From Palsa-504 sp963808615 (GTDB taxonomy: Bacteria > Actinomycetota > Actinomycetes > Streptosporangiales > Streptosporangiaceae): a stretch of DNA of 64,000 nt. The stretch is from the NCBI GenBank assembly GCA_963808615.1, contig CAWEGV010000007.1:1-64000 (forward strand). The letters run 5' to 3'. Below, piece by piece: positions 42,122 to 50,669 of the stretch. The position numbers and the translations under genes were made by a program. The stretch's first letter is position 1, and every line of letters starts with the position of its first letter. The notes under the pieces were generated by a model that was not told where the DNA came from, did not search any database, and worked only from the letters and a program-made list of their open reading frames with translations.

Positions 42122-42421
42122 ATGACCATCGCCGCGACGCCCGTGCCGCTATCCGAAGCCAAGGCGCGCCTGTCCGAATTGGCCAGGCGGGTACGCCAGC
42201 AGCACGAGCGGATCACCCTGACTCGCAATGGCGAACCCGAGGCCGTCCTGGTCTCCGTGGACGACCTCGAAGGCCTGGAGATGACCCTCGAGATCCTCGG
42301 TGACACCGACGCGGTCGCCCGGATCTCCGAAAGCCTGGCGGCACTCGGCCGGGGCGAATCCGGCGCCGACCTAGCCACCGTCCGGCAGGACCTGGCCAGG
42401 CGCCGGGCCACCGGCGGGTGA
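42122..42421 (+). CDS. Phd/YefM-type antitoxin
   Basis: 99 residues. The N-terminus PVPLSEAKARLSELARRVRQ and ERITLTRNGEPEAVLVSVDD is the Phd/YefM fold, which binds DNA as a dimer. The acidic-to-basic C-terminus would wrap the toxin. Its stop overlaps the toxin's GTG start. Leaderless start, see promoter. Confidence 0.9.
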   Translation: MTIAATPVPLSEAKARLSELARRVRQQHERITLTRNGEPEAVLVSVDDLEGLEMTLEILGDTDAVARISESLAALGRGESGADLATVRQDLARRRATGG

Positions 42422-42708
42422 GCAACGAGCAAGAGCAGCGGTACCAGATCCGGTTCCAGCCAGCCGCCCGGCGGGCCATCGCCCAGCGGCTCCCGGAAGC
42501 GGTCGCCGCCGCCGTGCTGGAATTCTGCGAGGCCAGCCTCGCGGTCCACCCGCACCGGGTCGGCAGACCGCTGTTCGGCCCTCTGGCAGGCTGTCACGGG
42601 GCCCGCCGCGGGACTTACCGGATTGCCTACCGGATCGAAGAGAACACCCATACGGTCCACGTCCTCGACATCGACCACCGTGCCGAGATCTACCGTCCGC
42701 ACGCCTGA
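42418..42708 (+). CDS. RelE/ParE-family toxin
   Basis: 96 residues; GTG 42418. YQIRFQPAARRAIAQRLPEA, HRVGRPLFGPLAGCHGARRG and TYRIAYRIEENTHTVHVLDI form the RelE fold; the RR-GTYRI-YRI strand carries the usual basic residues. Such toxins cut mRNA at the ribosome. A truncated related toxin lies at 51.8 kb. Confidence 0.9.
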   Translation: MSNEQEQRYQIRFQPAARRAIAQRLPEAVAAAVLEFCEASLAVHPHRVGRPLFGPLAGCHGARRGTYRIAYRIEENTHTVHVLDIDHRAEIYRPHA

Positions 42709-42739
42709 CGACCGCTGACTATGTCGGCCTTTACCGGAT

Positions 42740-43130
42740 CTACCGCTTCGATCCGGGAACCCAGGTTGAGGAGACGATGGAGGCGCCGCGCTCTTCGAGG
42801 ATCTCGATCAGGTGGTCGGCGCTGGCCAGGATGTGCTGCTCCATCAGCGTCCGCGCCTTGCGCGCGTCGCGCTGGCGCATGGCCGCCACGATCTGGGGGT
42901 GCTCGTCCCGGGTCGCGGCGACCTGGGCCTCGATCGAGGCATAGAAGCGGTTCGGCAGGTGGCTGACGACCGAGCCGAGCAGCAGGGCCAGCCGGTGGGA
43001 ATCCGCGGCCAGGTTGATCTCCCGGTGGAAGGCGTGGCCGAAGTCGGCGAGCAGCGGGGGCGGCAGTACGACCTCGGGAGGCCGAGCACCGAGGTGGAGA
43101 TGAAGTTGAGGACCATCTCCTGGCGGGCTG
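42740..43130 (-). pseudogene. GntR-family regulator, FCD domain remnant
   Basis: The minus strand reads EVVLPPPLLADFGHAFHREI, NLAADSHRLALLLGSVVSHL, RFYASIEAQVAATRDEHPQI, VAAMRQRDARKARTLMEQHI and HLIEILEERG, then a stop at 42740. This is the C-terminal FCD effector domain of GntR proteins, with the DEH(P/A) segment. Upstream a one-base shift leads into QEMVLNFISTSVLGLP, and the N-terminal winged helix is missing. It abuts the ETF genes, so it may be the relic of their regulator. Confidence 0.7.
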
Positions 43131-43131
43131 A

Positions 43132-44079
43132 TCAGGCTTTGCGCTTGGCGATCTCCTCGGTGAGCTGGGGGGCGACGGCGAACAGGTCGCCGACGACGCC
43201 GAAGTCGGCGATCTCGAAGATGGGCGCTTCGGCGTCCTTGTTGACGGCGATGACGGTCTTGGAGGTCTGCATGCCGGCCCGGTGCTGGATGGCACCGGAG
43301 ATGCCCAGCGCGATGTACAGCTGCGGCGAGACGGTCTTGCCCGTCTGGCCGACCTGGAACTGCTGCGGGTAGTAGCCGGAGTCCACCGCGGCCCGGGACG
43401 CGCCCACCGCGGCGCCCAGGGTGTCGGCCAGGCCCTCGACCACGGCGAACTGTTCGGCCGAGCCGACCCCGCGGCCGCCGGAGACGACCACCGAGGCCTC
43501 GGTCAGCTCCGGCCGTCCGCCGACGGTCACCGGCTCCCGGCCGGTCACCGTGGCACCGCGCCGGGCGGCGGCGGGCACCTCGACGGCCTGTTGCGCGCCC
43601 GCGCCCGCGGCAGGCTCGGCCTCGGCTGCGCCGGGCCGGACGGTGATGACCGGGTGGGCGGTGTTCGCCTTGGCTGCCACCGAGTAGGCCCCGCCGAACG
43701 CGCTGTGCGTGACCGACTCCGGCCCCACCGCCACCGCGTCGCTGAGCAGGCCCGACCCGGTGCGCACGGCCAGCCGGCCCGCGATCTCCTGGCCGTCGGC
43801 GGACATGCCGATCAGGACCGCGGCGGGCGACGCCGACTCCACCAGGCCGGCCAGCACGTCCACCTCGGGGGTCAGGAAGTCGGCGCGGTCGGTCTCGGCC
43901 AGGTAGATCTTCTCCGCCCCGTACTGCTTCAGGGCATCGGCCATCCCGGCCGCCGTGCCCGGCGCCGCGACCACGACCGCGGCCGGCTCGCCCAGCGAGC
44001 GGGCGGCGGTCAGCAGCTCGTACGTGCTCTTCTTCACCTGGCCGTCGAGATGATCGACCAGAACCAGAACCTCAGCCAT
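43132..44079 (-). CDS. etfA: Electron transfer flavoprotein alpha subunit
   Basis: 315 residues, with the C-terminal FAD-binding signature GGRGVGSAEQFAVVEGLADT, DSGYYPQQFQVGQTGKTVSP and LYIALGISGAIQHRAGM, and N-terminal LVDHLDGQVKKSTYELLTAA. With the beta subunit it accepts electrons from acyl-CoA dehydrogenases and passes them to the quinone pool. It follows etfB by 15 bases. Length normal. Confidence 0.95.
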   Translation of the reverse strand: MAEVLVLVDHLDGQVKKSTYELLTAARSLGEPAAVVVAAPGTAAGMADALKQYGAEKIYLAETDRADFLTPEVDVLAGLVESASPAAVLIGMSADGQEIAGRLAVRTGSGLLSDAVAVGPESVTHSAFGGAYSVAAKANTAHPVITVRPGAAEAEPAAGAGAQQAVEVPAAARRGATVTGREPVTVGGRPELTEASVVVSGGRGVGSAEQFAVVEGLADTLGAAVGASRAAVDSGYYPQQFQVGQTGKTVSPQLYIALGISGAIQHRAGMQTSKTVIAVNKDAEAPIFEIADFGVVGDLFAVAPQLTEEIAKRKA

Positions 44080-44094
44080 TTCCCGTCCTCCTCC

Positions 44095-44877
44095 TCAGAT
44101 CAGCTTCTGGGCGACCAGGTAGGCGGCGATCTTCGAGCCGCCGTCGCCTTCGTCGGGCACCTTCTCGCCTGCGCTCTTGGGCGGTTTGGGCGTCACGGAC
44201 GTGACCGTGCTGAGCGCGCTGGCCAGGCCCACCTCGCCGGGGTCGATCCCGGCGTCGGCGGCGCTCAGCTGGGTGACCGGCTTCTTCTTGGCGGCCATGA
44301 TCCCCTTGAACGACGGGTACCTGGGCTCGTTGATCTTCTCGCTGACCGAGATCACCGCGGGCAGTTCGGCGGTCAGCACCACGGCGCCGCGGTCGGTCTC
44401 CCGGCGCACCGTGACGCTGGTCCCGTCCACGGTGATCTCCCGGGCGTGCGTCAGCGCCGGCAGGTCCAGGACGTCGGCCACCATGGCCGGCACGGCCGAC
44501 ACGCGGCCGTCGGAGGCTCCGTTGCCGGCCAGGATCAGGTCGACGCCATCCACGGTCCTGATCGCCTGGGCCAGCGCGCGGGCGGTCTGCACCGCGCAGG
44601 AACCCGCCAGCGCGTCGTCGGACAGGTGCACGGCCCGGTCGGCGCCCATGGACAGCGCCTTGCGGATCGCGTCCGCCGCCGAGTCCGGGCCCATGCACAA
44701 GACGGTGACTTCGCCACCGTGGCTCTCCGTGAGCTGCAGGGCAGCCTCCACGGTCCGTTCTGATATCTCGTCAATAACAGAGTCGGAAGCGGCGCGGTCC
44801 AGCAGCCCGTCCTCGGCCCTCAGCTTCCGTTCTGAATAGGTGTCAGGTACCTGCTTGATCAGGGCGACGATGTTCAT
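44095..44877 (-). CDS. etfB: Electron transfer flavoprotein beta subunit
   Basis: 260 residues. MNIVALIKQVPDTYSERKLR at the start, GADRAVHLSDDALAGSCAVQ, LILAGNGASDGRVSAVPAMV and PRYPSFKGIMAAKKKP are family features; the last is the ETF-beta signature region. It lies 12 bases after the acyl-CoA dehydrogenase and 15 before etfA; one operon. Confidence 0.95.
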   Translation of the reverse strand: MNIVALIKQVPDTYSERKLRAEDGLLDRAASDSVIDEISERTVEAALQLTESHGGEVTVLCMGPDSAADAIRKALSMGADRAVHLSDDALAGSCAVQTARALAQAIRTVDGVDLILAGNGASDGRVSAVPAMVADVLDLPALTHAREITVDGTSVTVRRETDRGAVVLTAELPAVISVSEKINEPRYPSFKGIMAAKKKPVTQLSAADAGIDPGEVGLASALSTVTSVTPKPPKSAGEKVPDEGDGGSKIAAYLVAQKLI

Positions 44878-44889
44878 CGGTCTCCTTCG

Positions 44890-46044
44890 TTAGGTCCGGT
44901 CCAGGCCGCCGCGCTTGACAAGCTGCGCGGCGATCACGTTGCGCTGGATCTCATTGGTGCCCTCGCCCACGATCATCAGGGGGGCGTCGCGGAAGTAGCG
45001 TTCGACGTCGTACTCAGTGGAATAGCCGTAGCCGCCGTGCACGCGGACGGCATCCAGCGCGACCTGCATGGCGATCTCGGAGGCGAACAGCTTGGCCATG
45101 CCGGCCTCCAGGTCGCAGCGCTGCCCGGAGTCGAACCGCTCGGCGGCGTGCAGGATCAGCTGCCGGGCCGCGGTGATCTTAGTGGCCGAGTCGGCCAGGT
45201 AGTTGCCGATCGACTGGTGCTTCCAGATCGGAACGCCGAAGGCCTCGCGTTCGGTGGCGTAGCGCAGCGCGTCGTCGAACGCGGCCCGGGCCACCCCCAG
45301 CGCGCGGGAGGCAACCTGGATCCGCCCGGTTTCCAGGCCCTTCATCATCTGCGCGAAGCCGTGGCCTTCGGCTCCGCCCAGCACCGCGCGGGCGGGCGCG
45401 CGGTAGTCCTCGAAGACCAGCTCGCAGGACTCCACGCCCTTGTAGCCCAGCTTGGGCAGGTCCCTGGAGACCGTCAGCCCCGGCCCGTGCTCAACGAGCA
45501 GGATCGAGACGCCCGTGTGCCGCGGCTTCGCGTCCGGGTCGGTCTTGCACAGCAGCGCGATCAGCGCCGAGCGGCGGGCGTTGCTGATCCAGGTCTTGGC
45601 CCCGTTGACCACATAGGAATCCCCGTCGCGGCGGGCGGTGGTCGTCATGGCCTGCAGGTCCGAGCCGCCGCCCGGCTCGGTGAGCGCCATCGTGGCACGG
45701 ATCTCGCCGGTGGCCATCTTGGGCAGGTACCGGTCCTGCTGCTCGGCGGTGCCGAACGCCAGCAGCAGCTTGGCCACGACCGTGTGCCCGCCCATCGCGC
45801 CGGCCAGGCTCATCCAGCCGCGGGACAGCTCGGCGGTCACCAGCGCGTAGCAGGACATCGACACCGGGGCGTCGCCCCAGGGCCCGGGAATGGCCAGCCC
45901 GTAGATGCCCATCTCCTTCATCTGCTCGATGAGCTTTTCCGGGTAGGTACTGGCGTGCTCCAGGTCCCGGACCACCGGCCGGACCTCGCGGTCAACCCAG
46001 TCCGCGACGGCCTGGACCACGATCTGTTCCTCGTCACTCAGCAT
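44890..46044 (-). CDS. Acyl-CoA dehydrogenase
   Basis: 384 residues; GGAAGGGAAGG precedes ATG 46044. FAD/acyl-CoA motifs ALTEPGGGSDLQAMTTTARR, GYKGVESCELVFEDYRAPAR, EREAFGVPIWKHQSIGNYLA and GGYGYSTEYDVERYFRDAPL, catalytic Glu in MIVGEGTNEIQRN. It starts the ETF operon and is divergent from the thiolase gene, so the two may share control through the 125-base gap. Distinct from the 40.8-kb dehydrogenase, about half of the residues differing by eye. Confidence 0.92.
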   Translation of the reverse strand: MLSDEEQIVVQAVADWVDREVRPVVRDLEHASTYPEKLIEQMKEMGIYGLAIPGPWGDAPVSMSCYALVTAELSRGWMSLAGAMGGHTVVAKLLLAFGTAEQQDRYLPKMATGEIRATMALTEPGGGSDLQAMTTTARRDGDSYVVNGAKTWISNARRSALIALLCKTDPDAKPRHTGVSILLVEHGPGLTVSRDLPKLGYKGVESCELVFEDYRAPARAVLGGAEGHGFAQMMKGLETGRIQVASRALGVARAAFDDALRYATEREAFGVPIWKHQSIGNYLADSATKITAARQLILHAAERFDSGQRCDLEAGMAKLFASEIAMQVALDAVRVHGGYGYSTEYDVERYFRDAPLMIVGEGTNEIQRNVIAAQLVKRGGLDRT

Positions 46045-46169
46045 GATGAGTTGACCTTCCCTTCCAAGCCCGCGGTAGTCCTCAGTCCTCGGTGAAGGCG
46101 GTCCGCGCAGCTTGAGGAGATCCGTAAGGCCGACTCGACACAGTATTCGCCGTCAGGGAGGCTGTATAT

Positions 46170-47384
46170 ATGCGTGAGATCGTGATCTGCGAACCGGTCC
46201 GTACCCCGATCGGCCGGTACGGCGGGTCGCTGCAGCCGCTCACCGCCGCGGAACTGGGCGAGATCGCGCTGCGCGGCCTGCTCGACAGGACCGGGCTCGA
46301 CCCGGCGGCCGTGGACGACGTGGTGCTCGGGCACTGCTACCCCAACAGCGAGGCGCCGGCGATCGGCCGCGTGGTCGCGCTCAACGCGGGCCTGCCGGTG
46401 ACGGTGCCGGGCATGCAGGTCGACCGGCGCTGCGGCTCCGGGCTGCAGTCGGTGCTGCAGGCGGGCCTGCAGGTGGGCAGCGGCGTGCACGAGCTGGTGG
46501 TGGCGGGCGGGGCGGAGAGCATGAGCAACGTCCCGTTCTACTCAAGCGAGATGCGCTGGGGCATCAAGGGCCCGGGCGTGACCCTGAATGACGGGCTGGC
46601 CCGCGGGCGCGTCACCGCGGGCGGGCGGTACTACCCGGTGCCCGGCGGCATGCTGGAGACGGCCGAGAACCTGCGGCGCGAATACGGCATCCCCCGGGCC
46701 GAGCAGGACCAGCTCGCGCTCACCTCGCATCAGCGGGCGGTCGCCGCGCAGCGATCCGGGGTGTTCGCCGAGGAGATCATCCCGGTCACGGTCACCACCC
46801 GCCAGGGCGAGCACGTCATCGACACCGACGAGCACCCGCGGGCCGACGCCTCCCTCGAGGCGCTGGCCGGCCTGCGGCCCGTGCTGGGCAAGCAGGATCC
46901 CGAAGCCACCGTCACCGCGGGCAACGCCAGCGGGCAGAACGACGCGGCCGCCGTGTGCATCGTCACCCATCCCGGACGAGCCGAAGCGCTCGGGCTGCGG
47001 CCCCTGGTCCGCCTCGTGTCCTGGGCAGCGGCCGGAGTGCCGCCGAAGACCATGGGGATCGGGCCCGTTCCGGCCAGCCGGGCCGCGCTGGAACGCGCCG
47101 GGCTGAAGCTGTCCGACCTGGACCTGATCGAGCTCAACGAGGCCTTCGCGGCCCAGGTGCTCGCGTGCACCAGGGAATGGGGACTGGGCACGGCCGACTT
47201 CGAGCGCCTCAACGTGCACGGCTCGGGGATCTCGCTGGGCCATCCCGTCGGCGCCACCGGCACGCGCATCCTGGCCACGCTGGCCCGGGAGATGGACCGG
47301 CGGCAGGCCAGGTACGGACTGGAGACGATGTGCATCGGCGGCGGCCAGGGCCTGGCCGCGGTCTTCGAGCGGGTAACCGGGTAA
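46170..47384 (+). CDS. Thiolase (acetyl-CoA acetyltransferase type)
   Basis: 404 residues. Nucleophilic Cys in QVDRRCGSGLQSVLQAG (about 88), AGGAESMSNVPF, ELNEAFAAQVLACTREWG, NVHGSGISLGHPVGATGTRI with catalytic His and CIGGGQGLAAVFERV with the second Cys. ATG 46170 lies behind GGGAGG. The enzyme cleaves or forms 3-ketoacyl-CoA; with the divergent dehydrogenase-ETF operon it would finish a beta-oxidation-like cycle. The stop lies inside an 8-base tandem repeat. Confidence 0.93.
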   Translation: MREIVICEPVRTPIGRYGGSLQPLTAAELGEIALRGLLDRTGLDPAAVDDVVLGHCYPNSEAPAIGRVVALNAGLPVTVPGMQVDRRCGSGLQSVLQAGLQVGSGVHELVVAGGAESMSNVPFYSSEMRWGIKGPGVTLNDGLARGRVTAGGRYYPVPGGMLETAENLRREYGIPRAEQDQLALTSHQRAVAAQRSGVFAEEIIPVTVTTRQGEHVIDTDEHPRADASLEALAGLRPVLGKQDPEATVTAGNASGQNDAAAVCIVTHPGRAEALGLRPLVRLVSWAAAGVPPKTMGIGPVPASRAALERAGLKLSDLDLIELNEAFAAQVLACTREWGLGTADFERLNVHGSGISLGHPVGATGTRILATLAREMDRRQARYGLETMCIGGGQGLAAVFERVTG

Positions 47385-47413
47385 CCGGGTAACCGGGCAG
47401 CCGGGCAGCCGGC
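47374..47413 (+). repeat. 8-bp tandem repeat spanning the thiolase stop codon
   Basis: Three CGGGTAAC units and two CGGGCAGC units in a row; the in-frame TAA of the thiolase lies within. Because eight is not a multiple of three, slippage would shift the stop. Confidence 0.85.
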
Positions 47414-47415
47414 CC

Positions 47416-47559
47416 TCAGGCCAGGGGTGGCCGGGCGCCGGGGTCGGCGAGGTGCCGGGTGCACAGCGGGGCGGCGATGGCCTGCTCGAGTCCCAGGACA
47501 GTGATGCCGGCCAACGGCGCGGCTGGCGGTATCGGCTCATGATCGGGTTCGGCGGTCAT
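47416..47559 (-). pseudogene. CaiB/BaiF CoA transferase, N-terminal remnant
   Basis: 47 residues from ATG 47559: PLAGITVLGLEQAIAAPLCT, RHLADPGARPPLA, stop. This copies the start of the 33.5-kb transferase (PLDGITVVTVEQAVAAPLAT, LADLGAR), then ends. The rest of the gene is absent. A relic or start of a deleted CaiB gene. Confidence 0.7.
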
Positions 47560-48083
47560 GACCCCTATGATTCCCCGGACCGGGCCCGGACCGGCATGTC
47601 CTCGATGGGTGTCGCGGGGGGCGGCGGGGCGGGGCGGGCCGGGGCCGCCGGGACGGGCTGGCCGGGGCAAGCCTCGCACCTTGATTAGCGAACGTAACAG
47701 CTCACAAAGCAACACAATATAAGACATTTCACCGGGTGAGACGTTTCACCGACTTTGGCCTTGGGCACACTTTCACCGTTTGCATGGTGAGGGGAAATTA
47801 CCATTAGTCCTTCGGGGGAAAAGGTGCCTGGACCAGCGCCGAGGCGGGAAGCCCGCAGCCCCGCCATGACACCTACCGCCCCGAGGGCAGACCGGTATTC
47901 CGGGGACCGCCTGGAGGAGTACGAGCCGGGCCGGGCCCGGGCTCCTGACGACACATGCCGGCGGCGGCCGTCATCAACGTGACCCGCTGGGGCGTTTTCG
48001 GGCTTCGCGCGCGCAAATGAGCGTAATTGTGCTTTATTTGCCCAGAAGGCAGTGCCGCTTTTAATGATGGGGAGGAATGCGCC
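47560..48083. promoter_or_regulatory. Long upstream region of the S53 peptidase gene
   Basis: No gene. From 47690 to 47800 the DNA is AT-rich and has three TTTCACC motifs with partial inverse partners (TTTCACCGGGTGAGA at 47727-47741; GTTTCACC; CTTTCACCGTTTGCATGGTGAGG). These may be operator sites. The remainder to 48010 is GC-rich with no element I could identify. Confidence 0.45.
48071..48076 (+). promoter_or_regulatory. Ribosome binding site deciding a TTG start
   Basis: GGAGGA lies seven bases before TTG 48084, followed by a basic, then hydrophobic signal peptide. Earlier in-frame starts lack a site and would add an unlikely prefix. Confidence 0.7.
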
Positions 48084-50438
48084 TTGCTCGCTAACCACCG
48101 TGGCAGCAGGCGGCGACCGCGCCGCCCGCTGGCCATCTTCACGACGATCGCGTTGATGCTCGGAGCGATGCTGGCCATCACCCCGGCGATCCTGAGCGCC
48201 ACCCCGGCGGCCGCAGCCACGTCAAGCTTGCCGCGCTTCGTCTTCCCGTGCGGGACCAGCTTCGGGCTCGACAAGCTGCACTGCCTGGTGATCAAGAACA
48301 CCGCCGCTCATCCGACCGCGCAGACCGTGCGTCCTAACGCGATCCCTTCCGGTAACGGGTACGGGCCGTCGCAGCTGCAGGCGGCCTACGGCCTCACCTC
48401 GGCGTCGGCCAGTCTCGGCTCGGGCACGACGGTCGCGGTCGTGGACGCCTACAACGACCCGACCGCGGCCAGCGACCTGGCCGCGTACCGGTCCGCGGCA
48501 GGCCTGCCCGCCCTGACCTCCGGCCAGTTCACCCAGTACAACCAGAACGGCGCGACCTCACCGCTGCCCGCCACGGCCCCAGCCAGTGACGACTGGACGC
48601 TGGAGGAATCCCTCGACGTCGACATGGTCTCGGCGATCTGCCCGAACTGCAAGATCGACCTGGTCGAGGCCAACAACGACTCCGGCACCGGGCTGTACGT
48701 CGCCGAGGAAACGGCCGCCACCACGCTGGCCGCCAAGTACATCTCCAACAGCTGGGGCGGGTCCGAGTCATCTACTGACACCACTTACGACTCGCAGTAC
48801 TTCGGTGTGTCCGGCGTGGTGTACACGGCATCCGCCGGCGACAGCGCGTACAGCGGCGGCGTCATCTACCCGGCCACCTCCCCGCACGTGGTCTCGGTCG
48901 GCGGCACCACGCTGAACACCTCGTCCAACGCGCGCGGCTGGACCGAGAGCGTCTGGAAGACCAGCTCCTCCGAGGGCACCGGGTCGGGCTGCTCAGCTTA
49001 CGAGCCGACGCCGTCCTGGCAGTCGTCCATCTCGCTCATCACGGCGGCCTGCTCGCACCGCGTCGACAACGATGTCGCCGCCGACGCCGACCCCAACACC
49101 GGCGCCGCGGTCTACGACACCTCCAACAGCAACGGCGGCTGGAACGAGGTCGGCGGCACCAGCGAGTCCTCGCCCATCATCGCGTCGGTGTACGCCCTGG
49201 CCGGCAACAACGGCAACGGCGGCAACAACGCGGCCGACTCGATCTACACCCACACCGCCAACCTGTACGAGGTCACCGCGAGCAACGACGGCACCTGCAC
49301 CCCGCCGGCCGCGGACTCCGTCCTGTGCACCGCCACCGGCGCGGCCAACACCTACAACGGCCCGACCGGCTGGGGCACCCCGAACGGCCTGACCGCGTTC
49401 CAGAGCAACTCGACCGGTAACACGGTCACGGTGACGAACCCGGGCAGCCAGACCGGCACGGTCGGCACCGCGGCCAGCCTGCAGATCACCGCGACCGACT
49501 CGGCCTCCGGCCAGACGCTGACCTACAGCGCCACCGGACTGCCGACGGGCCTGTCGATCAACTCGTCCACCGGGCTGATCTCCGGCACGCCCACCACGGC
49601 CGGCACCTACAGCGTGACGGTCACCGCGAAGGACACCACCGGCGCCACCGGATCGGCGTCCTTCACCTGGGCCATCAACACCGCGACCGGTAACACGGTC
49701 ACGGTGACGAACCCGGGCAGCCAGACCGGCACGGTCGGCACCGCGGCCAGCCTGCAGATCACCGCGACCGACTCCGCCTCCGGCCAGACGCTGACCTACA
49801 GCGCCACCGGACTGCCGACAGGCCTGTCGATCAACTCGTCCACCGGGCTGATCTCCGGCACGCCCACCACGGCCGGCACCTACAGCGTGACGGTCACCGC
49901 CAAGGACACCACCGGCGCCACCGGATCGGCGTCCTTCAGCTGGACCATCAACACCGGGGCCAGCGGCTGCACCGCGCAGCAACTGCTCGTCAACCCGGGC
50001 TTCGAGACCGGTTCCATCTCACCGTGGACATCCACATCCGGAGTGCTGGCCAGCACCAGCGAGGGCGTGCCCGCGCAGGCCGGCAGGTACTTGGCCTGGC
50101 TGGACGGCTACGGCACGGCCCACACCGACACCCTGGCCCAGAAGGTCGCCATCCCGGCCAACTGCAAGAACGCCGTCTTCACCTACTGGGTCGAGGTGAA
50201 CTCCACCAGCACGAACAAGAGCAACGTCCTGAACCTGCAGGTCTTGAACTCCTCGGGCACGGTGCTCCAGACGCAGGCGGTGGCGACGGCGGCGAATAAC
50301 GGCAGCAAGTACGTCGAATACACCACCAACCTGGCCTCGTACATCGGCCAGACCATCACTCTCAAGTTCACCGCCACCGAGGTCGCCGGCGGGAACACCA
50401 GCTTCTTCGAAGACAGCAACGCGCTGAACGTCAGCTGA
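48084..50438 (+). CDS. Secreted sedolisin-like (S53) peptidase with two Ig-like repeats and a C-terminal domain
   Basis: 784 residues from TTG 48084. Signal peptide RRPLAIFTTIALMLGAMLAI ... PAAAATS. The S53 catalytic part has TLEESLDVDMVSAICPNCKI (Glu and Asp near 175 and 179) and GGTSESSPIIASVYALAG with Ser near 360. Family members need acid conditions and a long propeptide; here a propeptide is short or missing, so activity is unsure. Two nearly identical 91-residue Ig-like (putative cadherin/He-PIG type) repeats follow (about 443-624), then a GCTAQQLLVNPGFETGSISP domain resembling carbohydrate-binding modules. Secreted. Confidence 0.8.
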   Translation: MLANHRGSRRRPRRPLAIFTTIALMLGAMLAITPAILSATPAAAATSSLPRFVFPCGTSFGLDKLHCLVIKNTAAHPTAQTVRPNAIPSGNGYGPSQLQAAYGLTSASASLGSGTTVAVVDAYNDPTAASDLAAYRSAAGLPALTSGQFTQYNQNGATSPLPATAPASDDWTLEESLDVDMVSAICPNCKIDLVEANNDSGTGLYVAEETAATTLAAKYISNSWGGSESSTDTTYDSQYFGVSGVVYTASAGDSAYSGGVIYPATSPHVVSVGGTTLNTSSNARGWTESVWKTSSSEGTGSGCSAYEPTPSWQSSISLITAACSHRVDNDVAADADPNTGAAVYDTSNSNGGWNEVGGTSESSPIIASVYALAGNNGNGGNNAADSIYTHTANLYEVTASNDGTCTPPAADSVLCTATGAANTYNGPTGWGTPNGLTAFQSNSTGNTVTVTNPGSQTGTVGTAASLQITATDSASGQTLTYSATGLPTGLSINSSTGLISGTPTTAGTYSVTVTAKDTTGATGSASFTWAINTATGNTVTVTNPGSQTGTVGTAASLQITATDSASGQTLTYSATGLPTGLSINSSTGLISGTPTTAGTYSVTVTAKDTTGATGSASFSWTINTGASGCTAQQLLVNPGFETGSISPWTSTSGVLASTSEGVPAQAGRYLAWLDGYGTAHTDTLAQKVAIPANCKNAVFTYWVEVNSTSTNKSNVLNLQVLNSSGTVLQTQAVATAANNGSKYVEYTTNLASYIGQTITLKFTATEVAGGNTSFFEDSNALNVS
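49413..49958 (+). repeat. Two near-identical 273-bp tandem repeats (Ig-like domains)
   Basis: Starts at 49413 and 49686; the copies differ at only a few bases (mostly third positions). Such identity in DNA means a recent duplication or gene conversion. Confidence 0.9.
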
Positions 50439-50450
50439 CCCGATCCGCAT

Positions 50451-50487
50451 CCGTCCGGGCCGGAAGTACCGACTCCGGCCCGGACGG
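50451..50487 (+). terminator. Terminator after the S53 gene
   Basis: A perfect 14-base stem (CCGTCCGGGCCGGA / TCCGGCCCGGACGG) with a nine-base loop, 12 bases after the stop. Confidence 0.8.
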
Positions 50488-50512
50488 GCTGGGTGACCGT
50501 CAGATAGACGTG

Positions 50513-50534
50513 CCCGGCGTGTGAGCACGCCGGG
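50513..50534 (+). terminator. Second stem-loop downstream of the S53 gene
   Basis: CCCGGCGTG, four-base loop TGAG, CACGCCGGG: perfect 9-base stem, 26 bases after the first terminator; may back it up or stop transcription from the other direction. Confidence 0.55.
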
Positions 50535-50669
50535 AAGCCGAATGCGGCGTAGGACGGCTGGTTCTGAGCCCCGATGCCGATCCGCAGGGCGGCGGCCGTC
50601 GCCACCGGGCCGCAGCCGGCCCCGGCGCTCAGGCGCCGGCCCGCCGGGCTACCGAGCTGGCCTTAGGCG

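Noticed and set aside
47690..48070. Riboswitch (cyclic di-AMP type) before the S53 gene
   Set aside because: Such switches often precede actinobacterial cell-wall enzymes, but I could not find the conserved cores here.
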